DNA of 64,000 nucleotides from Frondihabitans sp. PhB188 (lineage in GTDB: Bacteria > Actinomycetota > Actinomycetes > Actinomycetales > Microbacteriaceae), in contig NZ_RJUO01000005.1 of assembly GCF_003752365.1 (NCBI RefSeq), positions 124,001-188,000 of the forward strand, in the 5' to 3' direction. This document shows positions 9,575 through 18,084 of this stretch, piece after piece. How positions within the stretch are numbered: the stretch's first letter is position 1; the number at the start of each line of letters is the position of its first letter. The notes under the pieces were generated by a model. It made no database searches, had not been told where the DNA came from, and saw nothing but the letters and a program-made list of their open reading frames with translations. The position numbers were made by a program, and so were the translations under genes.

Positions 9575-9593
9575 GGTACCCCCCGGGGGTACC
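9575..9593 (-). promoter_or_regulatory. CsoR operator, distal
   Basis: GGTACCCCCCGGGGGTACC is a second, longer palindrome with the same TACCCC/GGGGTA core. It is centred about 47 bp upstream of the proximal site, roughly four to five helical turns. Two sites on one face of the DNA would allow cooperative binding of CsoR tetramers; cooperativity is inferred. Confidence 0.8.
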
Positions 9594-9609
9594 TGCCACC
9601 GCCCGCCCT

Positions 9610-9693
9610 CCGAAATTCAAGGAGAAATGTGCGCGCGGCGCCGATGCGAGACGGATCGGCGGCCTCCGCCGCAAATATCTCCTTGAATTTCGG
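9610..9693. repeat. 84-bp inverted-repeat element, copy 1
   Basis: CCGAAATTCAAGGAGA (9610-9625) and its exact reverse complement (9678-9693) bound a 52-nt centre that starts with AA and ends in GCAAATA. A second element of exactly 84 bp, with the same ends and a different centre, lies at 63089-63172. The A+T-rich arms stand out from the surrounding DNA. It sits between the csoR operators and the manB terminator and has no coding capacity of its own. It resembles a small dispersed (REP or MITE-like) element. Confidence 0.8.
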
Positions 9694-9714
9694 CGGAGAC
9701 GCGGGCCCGACGAC

Positions 9715-9741
9715 GAAGCCCCCGCCGACGGCGGGGGCTTC
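9715..9741 (-). terminator. Hairpin terminator downstream of manB
   Basis: A perfect 12-bp GC-rich stem (GAAGCCCCCGCC) with a 3-nt loop lies 20-46 nt past the manB stop. There is no T-run after it, as is common for actinobacterial terminators. It separates manB from the copper operon. Confidence 0.7.
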
Positions 9742-9760
9742 GGAACGACGCGGACCGCGC

Positions 9761-11194
9761 CTACGCCCGGATGAGCGCCAGCACTGCGTCGCGCACGCGC
9801 TCCATGCCCGCCGGCGTCGCCGCCTCGGCGTTCAGGCGCAGCAGAGGCTCCGTGTTCGACGGGCGCACGTTGAACCACCAGAACTCGCCGTCGTCGAACG
9901 AGCCCGAGACGGTCAGCCCGTCGAGCTCGTCGAAGTCGCCGACACCCGTGTAGGCATCGACGATGCGCGCGTAGGCCGCGGGTACGTCGTCGACGACCGA
10001 GTTGATCTCGCCCGACGCGGCGTAGGGCGTGTACCGGTTCGTCAGCTCGGAGAGGGGGGCGTCGCCGCCGCCGAACTCGGCGAGCACGTGCAGCGCCGCC
10101 AGCATTCCGTTGTCGGCACCCCAGAAGTCGCGGAAGTAGTAGTGCGCCGAGTGCTCGCCGCCGAAGATGGCGCCGGTCGACTTCATCTCGTCTTTGATGA
10201 GCGAGTGGCCGACGCGGGTGCGCACGGGCGTGGCCCCGGCGGCCTCGATGGCCTCCGGCACGGCGCGCGAGGTGATCAGGTTGTGGATGACGTTGATGCC
10301 CTCGGTCGGCGACGCCGCGCGGACGCGCGCGATCTCGCGGACGGCCACGATGGCTGCGACGGCCGACGGGGTGACGGCGTCGCCGTTCTCGTCGACGACG
10401 AAGCAGCGGTCGGCATCGCCGTCGAAGGCGAGGCCGAGGTCGGCGCCGTGCTCGACGACGGCCTTCTGCAGGTCGACGAGGTTCTTCGGCTCGAGGGGGT
10501 TCGCCTCATGGTTCGGGAAGGTCCCGTCGAGCTCGAAGTAGAGCGGCACGATCGTGATCGGCAGCGCGGGGAGGCCGGCGGCGGTCTCGAGCACGGCCGG
10601 GACGGTGAGGCCGCCCATGCCGTTGCCGGCGTCGACGACGATCGTGATCGGGCGGATCGTCGACAGGTCGACCAGCGAGCGGAGGTAGGCGGCGTACGAC
10701 TCGAGGGCGTCGAAGGGGGTGACGGCGCCGGGCTCGGCGACTGGCTCGATGGCTCCCGCGCCCAGGTAGGCCGATGCTCGATCGCGGATCGAGGCCAGGC
10801 CGGTGTCGAGGCTGATGCCCTGGGCGCCCGCCCGCGAGAACTTGATGCCGTTGTAGGTGGCCGGGTTGTGGCTCGCCGTGAACATGGCGGCGGGGGCGTT
10901 CATCGAGCCCGACGCGAAGTACGTCTCGTCGGTCGAGCAGAGGCCGAGCAGGGTCACGTTCGCCCCGCGGGCGGTGGCGCCGCGGGCGAAGGCGGCGGCG
11001 AACTCGGGCGACGAGTCGCGCATGTCGTGGCCGACCACGATGCCGGCGTCGCCGAGCGTCGACGGACCGATCTCGTCGGCGAATGCGGCACCGAACGCCT
11101 CGACGATCTCGGGCGTGAGCTGGCTGCCGACGAGCCCTCTCACGTCGTACGTCTTCACGAAGGCGGAGAGGTCTACGGAGGCGTCAGATGTCAT
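9761..11194 (-). CDS. manB: Phosphomannomutase/phosphoglucomutase
   Basis: A 477-residue alpha-D-phosphohexomutase. The phosphoserine loop is TASHNP (residues 106-111), the Mg-binding loop is FDGDADRCF (about 250-260), the sugar-binding loop is GGEHSAHYYFRDF, and RPSNTEPLLRLN near the C terminus is the phosphate-binding loop. It would interconvert mannose-6-P and mannose-1-P, linking ManA to GDP-mannose, and may also act on glucose phosphates. The start overlaps the end of the DUF3499 gene (11184-11194). Confidence 0.94.
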   Translation of the reverse strand: MTSDASVDLSAFVKTYDVRGLVGSQLTPEIVEAFGAAFADEIGPSTLGDAGIVVGHDMRDSSPEFAAAFARGATARGANVTLLGLCSTDETYFASGSMNAPAAMFTASHNPATYNGIKFSRAGAQGISLDTGLASIRDRASAYLGAGAIEPVAEPGAVTPFDALESYAAYLRSLVDLSTIRPITIVVDAGNGMGGLTVPAVLETAAGLPALPITIVPLYFELDGTFPNHEANPLEPKNLVDLQKAVVEHGADLGLAFDGDADRCFVVDENGDAVTPSAVAAIVAVREIARVRAASPTEGINVIHNLITSRAVPEAIEAAGATPVRTRVGHSLIKDEMKSTGAIFGGEHSAHYYFRDFWGADNGMLAALHVLAEFGGGDAPLSELTNRYTPYAASGEINSVVDDVPAAYARIVDAYTGVGDFDELDGLTVSGSFDDGEFWWFNVRPSNTEPLLRLNAEAATPAGMERVRDAVLALIRA

Positions 11195-11396
11195 GCCCCA
11201 AAACTACATGCCGCACGACCTGCCACCCCTGCGGGGCCGACAATCTCTCGGCATGCACGGCGCACAGGTCGTAGCCGTGCGGCTCGACGGTGCCCGACAA
11301 GGGGCCCACCACCGCCATGGAGTCGGCGTAGTCGTAGGTCAGGGTGGCCACGGCCTCGTTCTGGCACGTGACCTTGCTGCAGGGTCGCCCGTTCAT
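11184..11396 (-). CDS. DUF3499 family protein
   Basis: A 70-residue protein with the DUF3499 pattern: CSKVTCQNEAVATLTYDYADS, then EPHGYDLCAVHAERLSAP and the WQVVRH motif. Two Cys pairs (positions 6/11 and the DLCAVH group) suggest a small metal-binding fold. The family is almost confined to actinobacteria and often sits beside manB, as here, where it overlaps the manB start. No function is established. Confidence 0.88.
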   Translation of the reverse strand: MNGRPCSKVTCQNEAVATLTYDYADSMAVVGPLSGTVEPHGYDLCAVHAERLSAPQGWQVVRHVVLGHDI

Positions 11397-11473
11397 CGAG
11401 ATCCAGGGTACTTGCCGCCGCCGACACTCGCCGACGGATGTCTCGCGACGAAGGCGGCGACTACCATGAGCGA

Positions 11474-11920
11474 ATGGCTCGATCCCGAAGCGTCCGCGTC
11501 ACGGGACGCTCCACGTTCCGCGACCGCCACGGGCGGGGCCTGCGGTCATCGGCGGCGGGTCCGCACCTGCCCTTCCTGCAGACGCGCATCGACCTCTTCG
11601 ACGACATCGTCGGCGCGGCCGCGCAGTACCTCCGGGAGCTCTGGCCCGACGACCTCGCCGACGTGACCTTCGAGGTCGCGGGCCTGCCGGGCGAGGGGTC
11701 CGACGGCCTCGTGCGCTACCGCGTCGATGCCCGCCGCCGCAGCATCGTGCTGTACCGCCTGCCGATCGAGCGCCTCGCCAAGCCGCGCGAGCCGCGGGGC
11801 ACGCAGGACGCTGCATGGGACCACCGCATGACGATCGAGGGCTACGTCTTCCGCGCCGTCGGCGAGCTGATCGGCAGAGACCCCTGGGACCTCGCGCCCG
11901 ACCGCTACCGCGACCGCTGA
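11474..11920 (+). CDS. Zincin-like metallopeptidase family protein lacking HExxH
   Basis: A 148-residue protein similar to the DUF1025/zincin family members that neighbour DUF3499 and WhiB genes in Micrococcales (FRDRHGRGLRS at the N terminus, VVLYRLPIERLA-like core, GRDPWDLAPDR at the end). The helix that carries HExxH in active members reads MTIEGYVFRAVGELIG here, so the zinc ligands are missing and catalysis is doubtful. ATG 11474 is chosen because the protein then begins with a normal basic N terminus; an upstream start at 11438 would add 12 residues. Confidence 0.75.
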   Translation: MARSRSVRVTGRSTFRDRHGRGLRSSAAGPHLPFLQTRIDLFDDIVGAAAQYLRELWPDDLADVTFEVAGLPGEGSDGLVRYRVDARRRSIVLYRLPIERLAKPREPRGTQDAAWDHRMTIEGYVFRAVGELIGRDPWDLAPDRYRDR

Positions 11921-11978
11921 GCCTGTCGCTGCGATCGCAGGCAGCGGGCGCAGGCAGCGCAGGAACCAGCCGATCCGA

Positions 11979-13397
11979 TCAGGGGTAGACCGTGACCGGC
12001 CGCGACACCGCCGTCGGCGACTCGAGCGCGTACGACGCGATCTGCGTCGACGAGTTGAAGCTGATCGACGCCCGGAGCCCGTCTCCGTCGCGGATCGAGC
12101 CGACGGCTCGCGCGTTCACGGCGCGGGTCACCGATCCTCCGGCCGGCACTGAGAGCGTCACGGTCGCCTTGCCCCGCACTGCCAGCGACGTCGTCACGGC
12201 CCGCGAGGTGGGGTTGGCGAGCGTCAGCGTGGCCTCCGGGCCCGCCGGAACGGTGAACAGCGTCTCGCCGTCAAGGGCCGGGGCGGCCGCCGCCCACGAG
12301 AGGTCGGTGACTCCCCCGGCGCCGATGGTCGACGAGCGGACTCCGGCCACGATCGGCTGCGACGACTGGACCGTGGCCGTGTAGGTGCCGGTCTTCAGAC
12401 CGTCGAGCGGGATGTCGTCGACCTGGCCGGCCTCGGCCGTCTCGGTGAAGGTCGCGCCCGTGCCGTCGGCCGTGCGGAGCTGGATCGAGAGGTCGGCGTT
12501 CGCGTCGCCGGGCACGAAGACGCGCAGGGCGGTGACGAGGTCGCCGTAGCCGTCCTCGGCCGCCTTGGCCTGGAGGGCGTCGCCACCGCGCACGACGATG
12601 CCGGGCACCGTCACGGTCGACGCGGGAGCCGCCGAGGCGCTGACGGTGTCGAGGCCGCCGGCCCGCAGGGTGCGGACGACGCTGACCTGGAGGTCGGCGA
12701 CGATCTGGCCGCCGGTCGAGGTCACGTGGACGACGGGCGAGGTGAGCCCGGTCGCGAAGCCCGAGAGCGGCACGACCTTCTGGCTGTTGGGGGCGACGAC
12801 GATGCCGGTGAGGCCCGGACCGTCGACCGTGCCCGACTCGCCGAAGACCGACAGGTCGACGGTGGAGTTCACGTCGGTGGGATTGACCAGCGAGATCAGG
12901 GTCGTGCGGCCGGTGTCCGTCGAACCGCCGACGAGCCAGGTCGAGCTGGTGGGCTCGGCGCACGACGAGGCCGCGAAGCCGGTGAGGTCGGAGGTCGCGG
13001 ACGACGCGCTCTGAGCGGCGGCGACCAGGGGCACCGTCGTGGAGCCGCCGGACGCGGCCGTGACGAGCAGAGGGTCGGAGCCGGTGCCGTCGGCGCCCGC
13101 GAGCGTCTTCGTGGTCGGGGCGTCGCCGCCGCCGGCCGCCGTCACGGTCGCCGCGGTGCCCACGGCCGACACGGAGGTCGCCGACGCGCCGGAGTCGCCC
13201 GAGAGACGCAGGAGCGACCCTCCGCACACCCGCTGCTGGTCGAGCGCGACCGGCGTCACGATGCGCCCGGCGGGGGTCTCGCTCAGCGTCGGCAGCGGCA
13301 CCAGGACCGCCGCCGCGACGACGGCGCCGCCGACGGCGAGCGCCACGACGCCGAGGCCCAGGCGGAGTCCGGTCGACTTGGCGGTTCGCCTACTCAT
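11979..13397 (-). CDS. DUF5719 family secreted/anchored protein
   Basis: A 472-residue protein with one N-terminal membrane segment (about residues 12-32, LGLGVVALAVGGAVVAAAVL) and a long Thr/Ser/Gly-rich beta-type ectodomain containing STWLVGGSTDTGRTTLISLVNP and related repeats. This is the DUF5719 pattern, which is regularly found directly after a large GT2 in Microbacteriaceae. The ATG overlaps the end of that GT gene by 8 bp, so the two are coupled. Function unknown; the pairing suggests a role at the outer face in the same polymer pathway. Confidence 0.85.
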   Translation of the reverse strand: MSRRTAKSTGLRLGLGVVALAVGGAVVAAAVLVPLPTLSETPAGRIVTPVALDQQRVCGGSLLRLSGDSGASATSVSAVGTAATVTAAGGGDAPTTKTLAGADGTGSDPLLVTAASGGSTTVPLVAAAQSASSATSDLTGFAASSCAEPTSSTWLVGGSTDTGRTTLISLVNPTDVNSTVDLSVFGESGTVDGPGLTGIVVAPNSQKVVPLSGFATGLTSPVVHVTSTGGQIVADLQVSVVRTLRAGGLDTVSASAAPASTVTVPGIVVRGGDALQAKAAEDGYGDLVTALRVFVPGDANADLSIQLRTADGTGATFTETAEAGQVDDIPLDGLKTGTYTATVQSSQPIVAGVRSSTIGAGGVTDLSWAAAAPALDGETLFTVPAGPEATLTLANPTSRAVTTSLAVRGKATVTLSVPAGGSVTRAVNARAVGSIRDGDGLRASISFNSSTQIASYALESPTAVSRPVTVYP

Positions 13398-16221
13398 CTC
13401 GCTCCTCGTCGAAGGTGGTCGCCGGCTGCTCGGCCTCGGGGGCGCCGGGGCGCACCCGCCGGCGGCGCGGCGCGGTCGGGATGGCCAGCAGCAGCGCCGA
13501 GCCGAAGATCAGCGCCCACGACGTGAGCACGATCGGGCGCAGCGGCCCGCCGGTCGGGTGCCGGGTCGTCCGCTCGGTCGCATCCACGTACCGCCAGAGC
13601 TGGCCGGACGACGTGTCGGCGGCCTTCAGCAGCAGGGCGTTGCTGCCGAGCACCTGGGCTGCGCGCTGGTTCAGTGCGGCGGCTGGATCCTGCTTGTTGG
13701 TGTCGTCGAGCAGGACGAAGCCGACGCCGAGCTCCTTCAGCACCGGGGCCGGGTCGTAGCCGCTGCGGCTGACCAGGTTGCCGGCGAGGATGGTCAGGTC
13801 GCGACTGGTCGACGAGAGCTGCTGCTGCGTCGAGTCGAGCGTCGACTGCTGGTCGAGGGTCTCGCCCTGTCCGCGCTCGAGCGACACGGCGAGCGTGCCG
13901 TCGGGCTGCGGGGTGAGCACGAGCGTGCCGACGTCGGGCTTCGCCACGGCCTCGGCTGTCACGTAGGCCGAGAGGATCCTGCCGTCCGAGGGATGGATCA
14001 GGGCCGTGCCGCCGAGCGTCGCGATCAGGACCGGCACCGAGGCGGCGACTCCGAGCACGGCGAACAGGAAGCCGAGCGGCGGCGTGAACCGCGGGATGCG
14101 GTCGAGGCTGACGACAGCGGCGCCGATCATGCCGAGGAAGTACAGGCTGAGGCCGCTGCCGGCCCAGACGCCGGTCGTCGAGCTGCCGACACCGGTGATC
14201 GCGAGGTGCGTCGCGGCGACCGCGGTGGCGTAGCCGAGGAGCGCGACGGCGAGGCACGCGATGGCACGGCCGCGGGTGGGCAGGAAGACCGAGACGACGG
14301 CGAGGATGCCCAGAGGCAGGAGCGCGAGCGCGACGAGGAAGGCCATCGTCGCACCGCTGATGCCAGCGCCGGCGACGAGAGCCGTCCAGCCGTTGAGGCC
14401 GGTCTCGGGCGAGCCGAGCAGGAGCTGCAGCGGCGACGCGGCATCGGCCCGCGACGGCGCGCCGGGGTCGGCGAAGAGCGCCCACCAGGTTCCGCGCGAG
14501 ACCTGCGCGATGGCCAGCGGCACGAACAGGGCGAGGGCTGGCAGCGGGATCCCGAGCATGCGGTGCGTGCCGCGGGGGCGGGTCGCGATGGCGCCGAGCC
14601 ACCCGATGACGAGGGCGGGCAGCAGAGAGGGGGATCCTGCCGCGATCAGGGCGAACAGGATCGACGCCGCCGCGCCCGCCGACCACGAGCGGTGCGACGC
14701 CACCATCGTGACCACCAGGAACGGCAGGAGCGCGTGCGCGACGAGGGCCCCGAGGTGGCCGGTCTGCATGGCCGACAGCACGGGCGGCGACATCGAGTAG
14801 ACGAGCGCGGCGATGGTCGGCACCCAGGTGCGGCGCGTGATCAGACGGGCCGCGAACCAGGCGCCGAGTGCCGAGAGAGGCAGCGCGACGAAGTAGAACA
14901 GCACGATGCCGAACGACGGCGCCCAGAACGTGATCGTTCCGAGGATCGCCACGAGCCCGGCGAACGGGTCGGAGGGGCCCACGTAGCCGGTGCCGATCTC
15001 GTGCCAGCCGTAGCCGACCGAGTTCCACAGCGATGCGACCGTGGTGCTGACCGGGAGCAGCCCGCCTCCGGTGATCGCCTGCGCGCTCAGGAAGGGGAAG
15101 AAGGCGACGATGCCGACGACGGCGGCCAGCAGCGTGATCCAGAGGCCGCCCGAGCCGACGAAGCTGGCGCGGGGCGTCGCGGAGTCCTCGATGCCGGCGA
15201 GCTGCGCGTCGCGCTCGTTGACGCGTCGCTCGCGTACCTGCGTGACGGTTGCCCGGAGCGGCCGGATCGCCCCCCAGGAGGCGGTCTTCGTGCGCCGGAG
15301 GTTCGCGCGCGCCCGGGTGATGCGCGACCCGCCGAAGGCCGTCGCGAACGCGGTGCGGAACTCCCCGATCGCAGCACCCGGGTTCTTCACCAGGAGGTGC
15401 CAGAGCGAGCGGACGAAGGCCAGCGGCACCAGGCTCAGCCAGTGGAGCGGCAGAGCGGCGAGCGGCGCGTAGACGAGGCGGCGGTGCAGCTGAGCGGCAC
15501 GGGTCAGTCGCGCCTGCCGGGCGTGGCCGCCGGGTTCGCGACCGAAGTCCTCCGGTGGCCCCGCCGACTCGACGCGGGCGGACGGCACGAGCACGACGCG
15601 GTGCCCGGCGAGGCGGGCGCGCGTCGAGAAGTCGAGCGAGGCGTCGATGTGCGGGAGGCCAGGATCGAAGCCGCCCAGGGCAGTCCAGACGCTCCGGCGC
15701 ACGAGCATGCCGCCCGCGGCGACGCCCAGCACGTCGGCGTGCGAGTCGTGCTGCCCCTGGTCGAGCTCGCCCGCGACGAGCGGCATCGAGCGGCCGAGCA
15801 CGGTGACGGTCTCGCCGAACTCCGAGATGACGCCCGGCTCGGACTGCCGCATGAGCTTCGGGCCTGCCACGGCCACGGACGGCGCGACCTCGACGGTGGC
15901 GAGCAGCTCGGCCAGCGCCACGGCCTCGGGAGCGTTGTCGTCGCCGAGGATCCAGAGCCACTCGTCGTCGCTCTCGGGAGCCGGACCGAGCACGCGGACG
16001 GCGTGGGCCACGGCGGCGCCGATCGAGGTGACGCCCGGCGCGGAGACCATCTGGGCGGCGCCGCTCAGAGCGAGGCGGCCGGCGTCGGAGTCGGCGGGCG
16101 ATGCATCGACCACGACGAGCGCCTCGGGCGGTCGCGTCTGTTGCGACAGCCCATCGAGGGTTCTGTCGAGGGAGGCCGCACCGCTCGGCGCGACGAGGAT
16201 CGCTGTGACTCTCGGCTGCAT
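13390..16221 (-). CDS. Giant family-2 glycosyltransferase with polytopic membrane domain
   Basis: A 943-residue protein. The N-terminal 250 residues form a GT2 fold (VTAILVAPSGAASLDRTLDG, then ALVVVDASPADSD and the metal-binding region around WILGDDNAPE). The remaining 600 or so residues contain many hydrophobic helices and end in a basic tail. This architecture recurs next to whiB and DUF5719 in Micrococcales and is thought to act in cell-wall polysaccharide assembly with a lipid-linked donor. Donor and acceptor cannot be told from sequence. Confidence 0.88.
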   Translation of the reverse strand: MQPRVTAILVAPSGAASLDRTLDGLSQQTRPPEALVVVDASPADSDAGRLALSGAAQMVSAPGVTSIGAAVAHAVRVLGPAPESDDEWLWILGDDNAPEAVALAELLATVEVAPSVAVAGPKLMRQSEPGVISEFGETVTVLGRSMPLVAGELDQGQHDSHADVLGVAAGGMLVRRSVWTALGGFDPGLPHIDASLDFSTRARLAGHRVVLVPSARVESAGPPEDFGREPGGHARQARLTRAAQLHRRLVYAPLAALPLHWLSLVPLAFVRSLWHLLVKNPGAAIGEFRTAFATAFGGSRITRARANLRRTKTASWGAIRPLRATVTQVRERRVNERDAQLAGIEDSATPRASFVGSGGLWITLLAAVVGIVAFFPFLSAQAITGGGLLPVSTTVASLWNSVGYGWHEIGTGYVGPSDPFAGLVAILGTITFWAPSFGIVLFYFVALPLSALGAWFAARLITRRTWVPTIAALVYSMSPPVLSAMQTGHLGALVAHALLPFLVVTMVASHRSWSAGAAASILFALIAAGSPSLLPALVIGWLGAIATRPRGTHRMLGIPLPALALFVPLAIAQVSRGTWWALFADPGAPSRADAASPLQLLLGSPETGLNGWTALVAGAGISGATMAFLVALALLPLGILAVVSVFLPTRGRAIACLAVALLGYATAVAATHLAITGVGSSTTGVWAGSGLSLYFLGMIGAAVVSLDRIPRFTPPLGFLFAVLGVAASVPVLIATLGGTALIHPSDGRILSAYVTAEAVAKPDVGTLVLTPQPDGTLAVSLERGQGETLDQQSTLDSTQQQLSSTSRDLTILAGNLVSRSGYDPAPVLKELGVGFVLLDDTNKQDPAAALNQRAAQVLGSNALLLKAADTSSGQLWRYVDATERTTRHPTGGPLRPIVLTSWALIFGSALLLAIPTAPRRRRVRPGAPEAEQPATTFDEERDE

Positions 16222-16327
16222 GACGGTGAGACTCTAAGTGCCCCGCAACGCCGGACGGCGCACCCGGTGGGCGCGCCGCAGCGATTCATAGGTGGGGATC
16301 AGCCCGGTCAGCCGAGTGCCGGACGAC

Positions 16328-16801
16328 CTAGGCGCGCCGACGAAGCTTCCTGCGCTCGCGCTCGGACAGCCCGCCCCAGATTCCGAAGCGCTCGTCGTTC
16401 TGCAGGGCGTACTCGAGGCACTGGGCCTTGACGTCGCACGACGTGCAGATCTTCTTGGCGTCGCGCGTCGAGCCGCCCTTCTCGGGGAAGAACGCCTCGG
16501 GGTCGGTCTGTGCGCAGAGCGAGTCGGCGTGCCAGCCGAGCGGGTTGGCCTCTTCGTCGACGACCGAGGCGCGACGGACTCCGGGGACGCCGAGCGAGAC
16601 CGGATCGACGTGCCAGTTGTCGGGAACGGTCGAGCCGGTCGTGCGGCCGCCTGAGAGGAGGGCGTCGGCCTGAGCCTCGAGCGACGGGACGGCCGAGAGA
16701 CGAGCACCCTTGTCGTGCGACCCCTGGTCATGCAAGCCCTGGTCATGCGAGCCCTGGTCGTCTGAGCCCTGGCTGTCTGCCCTGTGGTCGTGGATGGCCA
16801 T
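16328..16801 (-). CDS. WhiB-family iron-sulfur transcriptional regulator with extended N terminus
   Basis: A 157-residue protein whose last 85 or so residues are a complete Wbl domain: four cysteines in the spacing C-x22-C-x2-C-x5-C (SLCAQ, KICTSC, AQCLEY), the GIWGG turn and the basic SERERRKLRRRA tail. These would bind a [4Fe-4S] cluster and contact sigma factor and DNA. The first 70 residues are an extension with a pentapeptide repeat (DDQGSH-type). The ATG at 16801 is supported by AGGGGAG about 8 nt upstream. It most resembles the WhiB2/WhmD group, which controls cell division; the exact subgroup is an inference. Confidence 0.93.
   Translation of the reverse strand: MAIHDHRADSQGSDDQGSHDQGLHDQGSHDKGARLSAVPSLEAQADALLSGGRTTGSTVPDNWHVDPVSLGVPGVRRASVVDEEANPLGWHADSLCAQTDPEAFFPEKGGSTRDAKKICTSCDVKAQCLEYALQNDERFGIWGGLSERERRKLRRRA
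16706..16774 (-). repeat. 15-bp tandem repeat encoding (D/H)DQG(S/L) in the WhiB N terminus
   Basis: About five units of 15 bp encode SQGSD-DQGSH-DQGLH-DQGSH-DKGAR. The unit stays in frame, is hydrophilic and lies outside the Fe-S domain, so it is probably a disordered, length-variable tail. Confidence 0.85.
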
Positions 16802-16851
16802 TGCTCATCTCCCCTCATGCTGCCACTCCCCCGCTGGGGTGACACCTGTAA

Positions 16852-16865
16852 TTACACTCGTGTAA
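16852..16865 (-). promoter_or_regulatory. Palindrome in the whiB promoter region
   Basis: TTACACTCGTGTAA is a perfect inverted repeat (TTACAC, 2-nt spacer, GTGTAA). It overlaps a second palindrome, TGTAATTACA (16848-16857), 46-66 bp before the whiB ATG. The A+T-rich block is unusual in this genome and could be an operator or hold the -10 region. The cognate regulator is unknown. Confidence 0.5.
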
Positions 16866-17032
16866 CTAGGGGTACGTCAAGTCGAGCATCATAAAACCCT
16901 CGACCCCCGAATGAGGGTGATTTGACTCCCGGGCGTGTCGCGAGTCGCGAACCTCGGGCGTGTCGAACGGGGTACAGCCTGTTCCGGGGCGCGGCGCGCG
17001 ATTCGATCGCAGGAACTGCCCGCGCCGTCGGC

Positions 17033-17995
17033 TCAGGCCGCCGCCTGCCTCGCCGCCCACGCGCTCTGCACCATCTCGAGAAGGGTGTGCCGCATCTTCC
17101 AGTCGAGGTCGCGCCCGGCGAGCACGCCCTCGGCCACGATGCGGTCGGGATCGCCCGGACGGCGCGCCGCGATCTCCGGGGTGAAGGCGATGCCCGTGCC
17201 CTCCGCCATGGCGTCCATGATCTGCTTCACGCTCGAGCCGTCGCCCGAGCCGAGGTTGTACGCCGCCTCGAGAGTCTCGCCGGCGTCGAGCCTCCGCGCC
17301 GCCGCCGCGTGCGACACGGCGAGGTCGGCCACGTGCACGTAGTCGCGCACGCAGGTGCCGTCGGGAGTGCCGTAGTCGTCGCCGAAGATCTTCGGCGCGC
17401 GGCCCTCGAGCAGCGCCTGGAACACCAGCGGGAACAGGTTGTGCGGGCTCGCGTCGTACAGGTCGGGCTCGCCCGAGCCGACGACGTTGAAGTAGCGGAG
17501 GCTGGTGTGGCGGAGGCCCGTCGCGACGCCCTGGTCGCGCAGCAGCCACTCGCCGATCAGCTTCGACTCGCCGTACGGCGACTCCGGCGACTTGGGCGTG
17601 CCCTCGGTCACCACGTCGGTCGGCGGCACGCCGTAGACGGCCGCGCTCGACGAGAAGACGATCCGGTCGACGCCCTTGGCCGCCATGGCGGCCAGCAGGA
17701 CGGCCGTGCCCGTCACGTTCTGCTCGTAGGTGTGGAGCGGACGCTGCACCGACACCCCGGCGTACTTGTAGCCGGCCACGTGCACCACGCCGGTGACGCC
17801 GTGCTCGTCGATGGTGCGCTCGACCAGCGACTGATCGAGGATCGTGCCCCGGACGAACGGAACGCCCTCCGGCACGAACGACTCGATGCCGCTCGACAGG
17901 TCGTCGATGACGACGGGCGACAGCCCCTCCTTCGCGAGCGCTCGAACGACATGCGAACCGATGTATCCGGATCCCCCGGTAACCAACCAAGCCAT
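17033..17995 (-). CDS. galE: UDP-glucose 4-epimerase
   Basis: A 320-residue extended short-chain dehydrogenase. The NAD-binding motif is GGSGYIG (7-13), the catalytic serine region is SSSAAVYG (115-122) and the catalytic pair is Y141-x3-K145. The C-terminal half has RRPGDPDRIVA, typical of GalE. It interconverts UDP-glucose and UDP-galactose, giving a galactosyl donor for the surface glycans encoded in the window. It stands alone on the minus strand, divergent from a GlxA-type regulator. Confidence 0.93.
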   Translation of the reverse strand: MAWLVTGGSGYIGSHVVRALAKEGLSPVVIDDLSSGIESFVPEGVPFVRGTILDQSLVERTIDEHGVTGVVHVAGYKYAGVSVQRPLHTYEQNVTGTAVLLAAMAAKGVDRIVFSSSAAVYGVPPTDVVTEGTPKSPESPYGESKLIGEWLLRDQGVATGLRHTSLRYFNVVGSGEPDLYDASPHNLFPLVFQALLEGRAPKIFGDDYGTPDGTCVRDYVHVADLAVSHAAAARRLDAGETLEAAYNLGSGDGSSVKQIMDAMAEGTGIAFTPEIAARRPGDPDRIVAEGVLAGRDLDWKMRHTLLEMVQSAWAARQAAA

Positions 17996-18084
17996 GGGCC
18001 AAACCTATCGGTACCGCCGCGCCCGATGCATGTGGCAGGATGTGAACTCCCGACGAACATCCGCCACGCTCCCCTGGAGGCCCC

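Noticed and set aside
13039-16431. 1130-codon open frame on the plus strand opposite DUF5719 and the giant GT2
   Set aside because: It lies entirely antisense to two well-supported genes and has Arg/Asp/Glu-rich low-complexity composition.
16930-16965. CGGGCGTGTCG repeated twice 25 bp apart downstream of galE
   Set aside because: Eleven bases of common GC-rich composition, with no partner elsewhere in the window that I could find.
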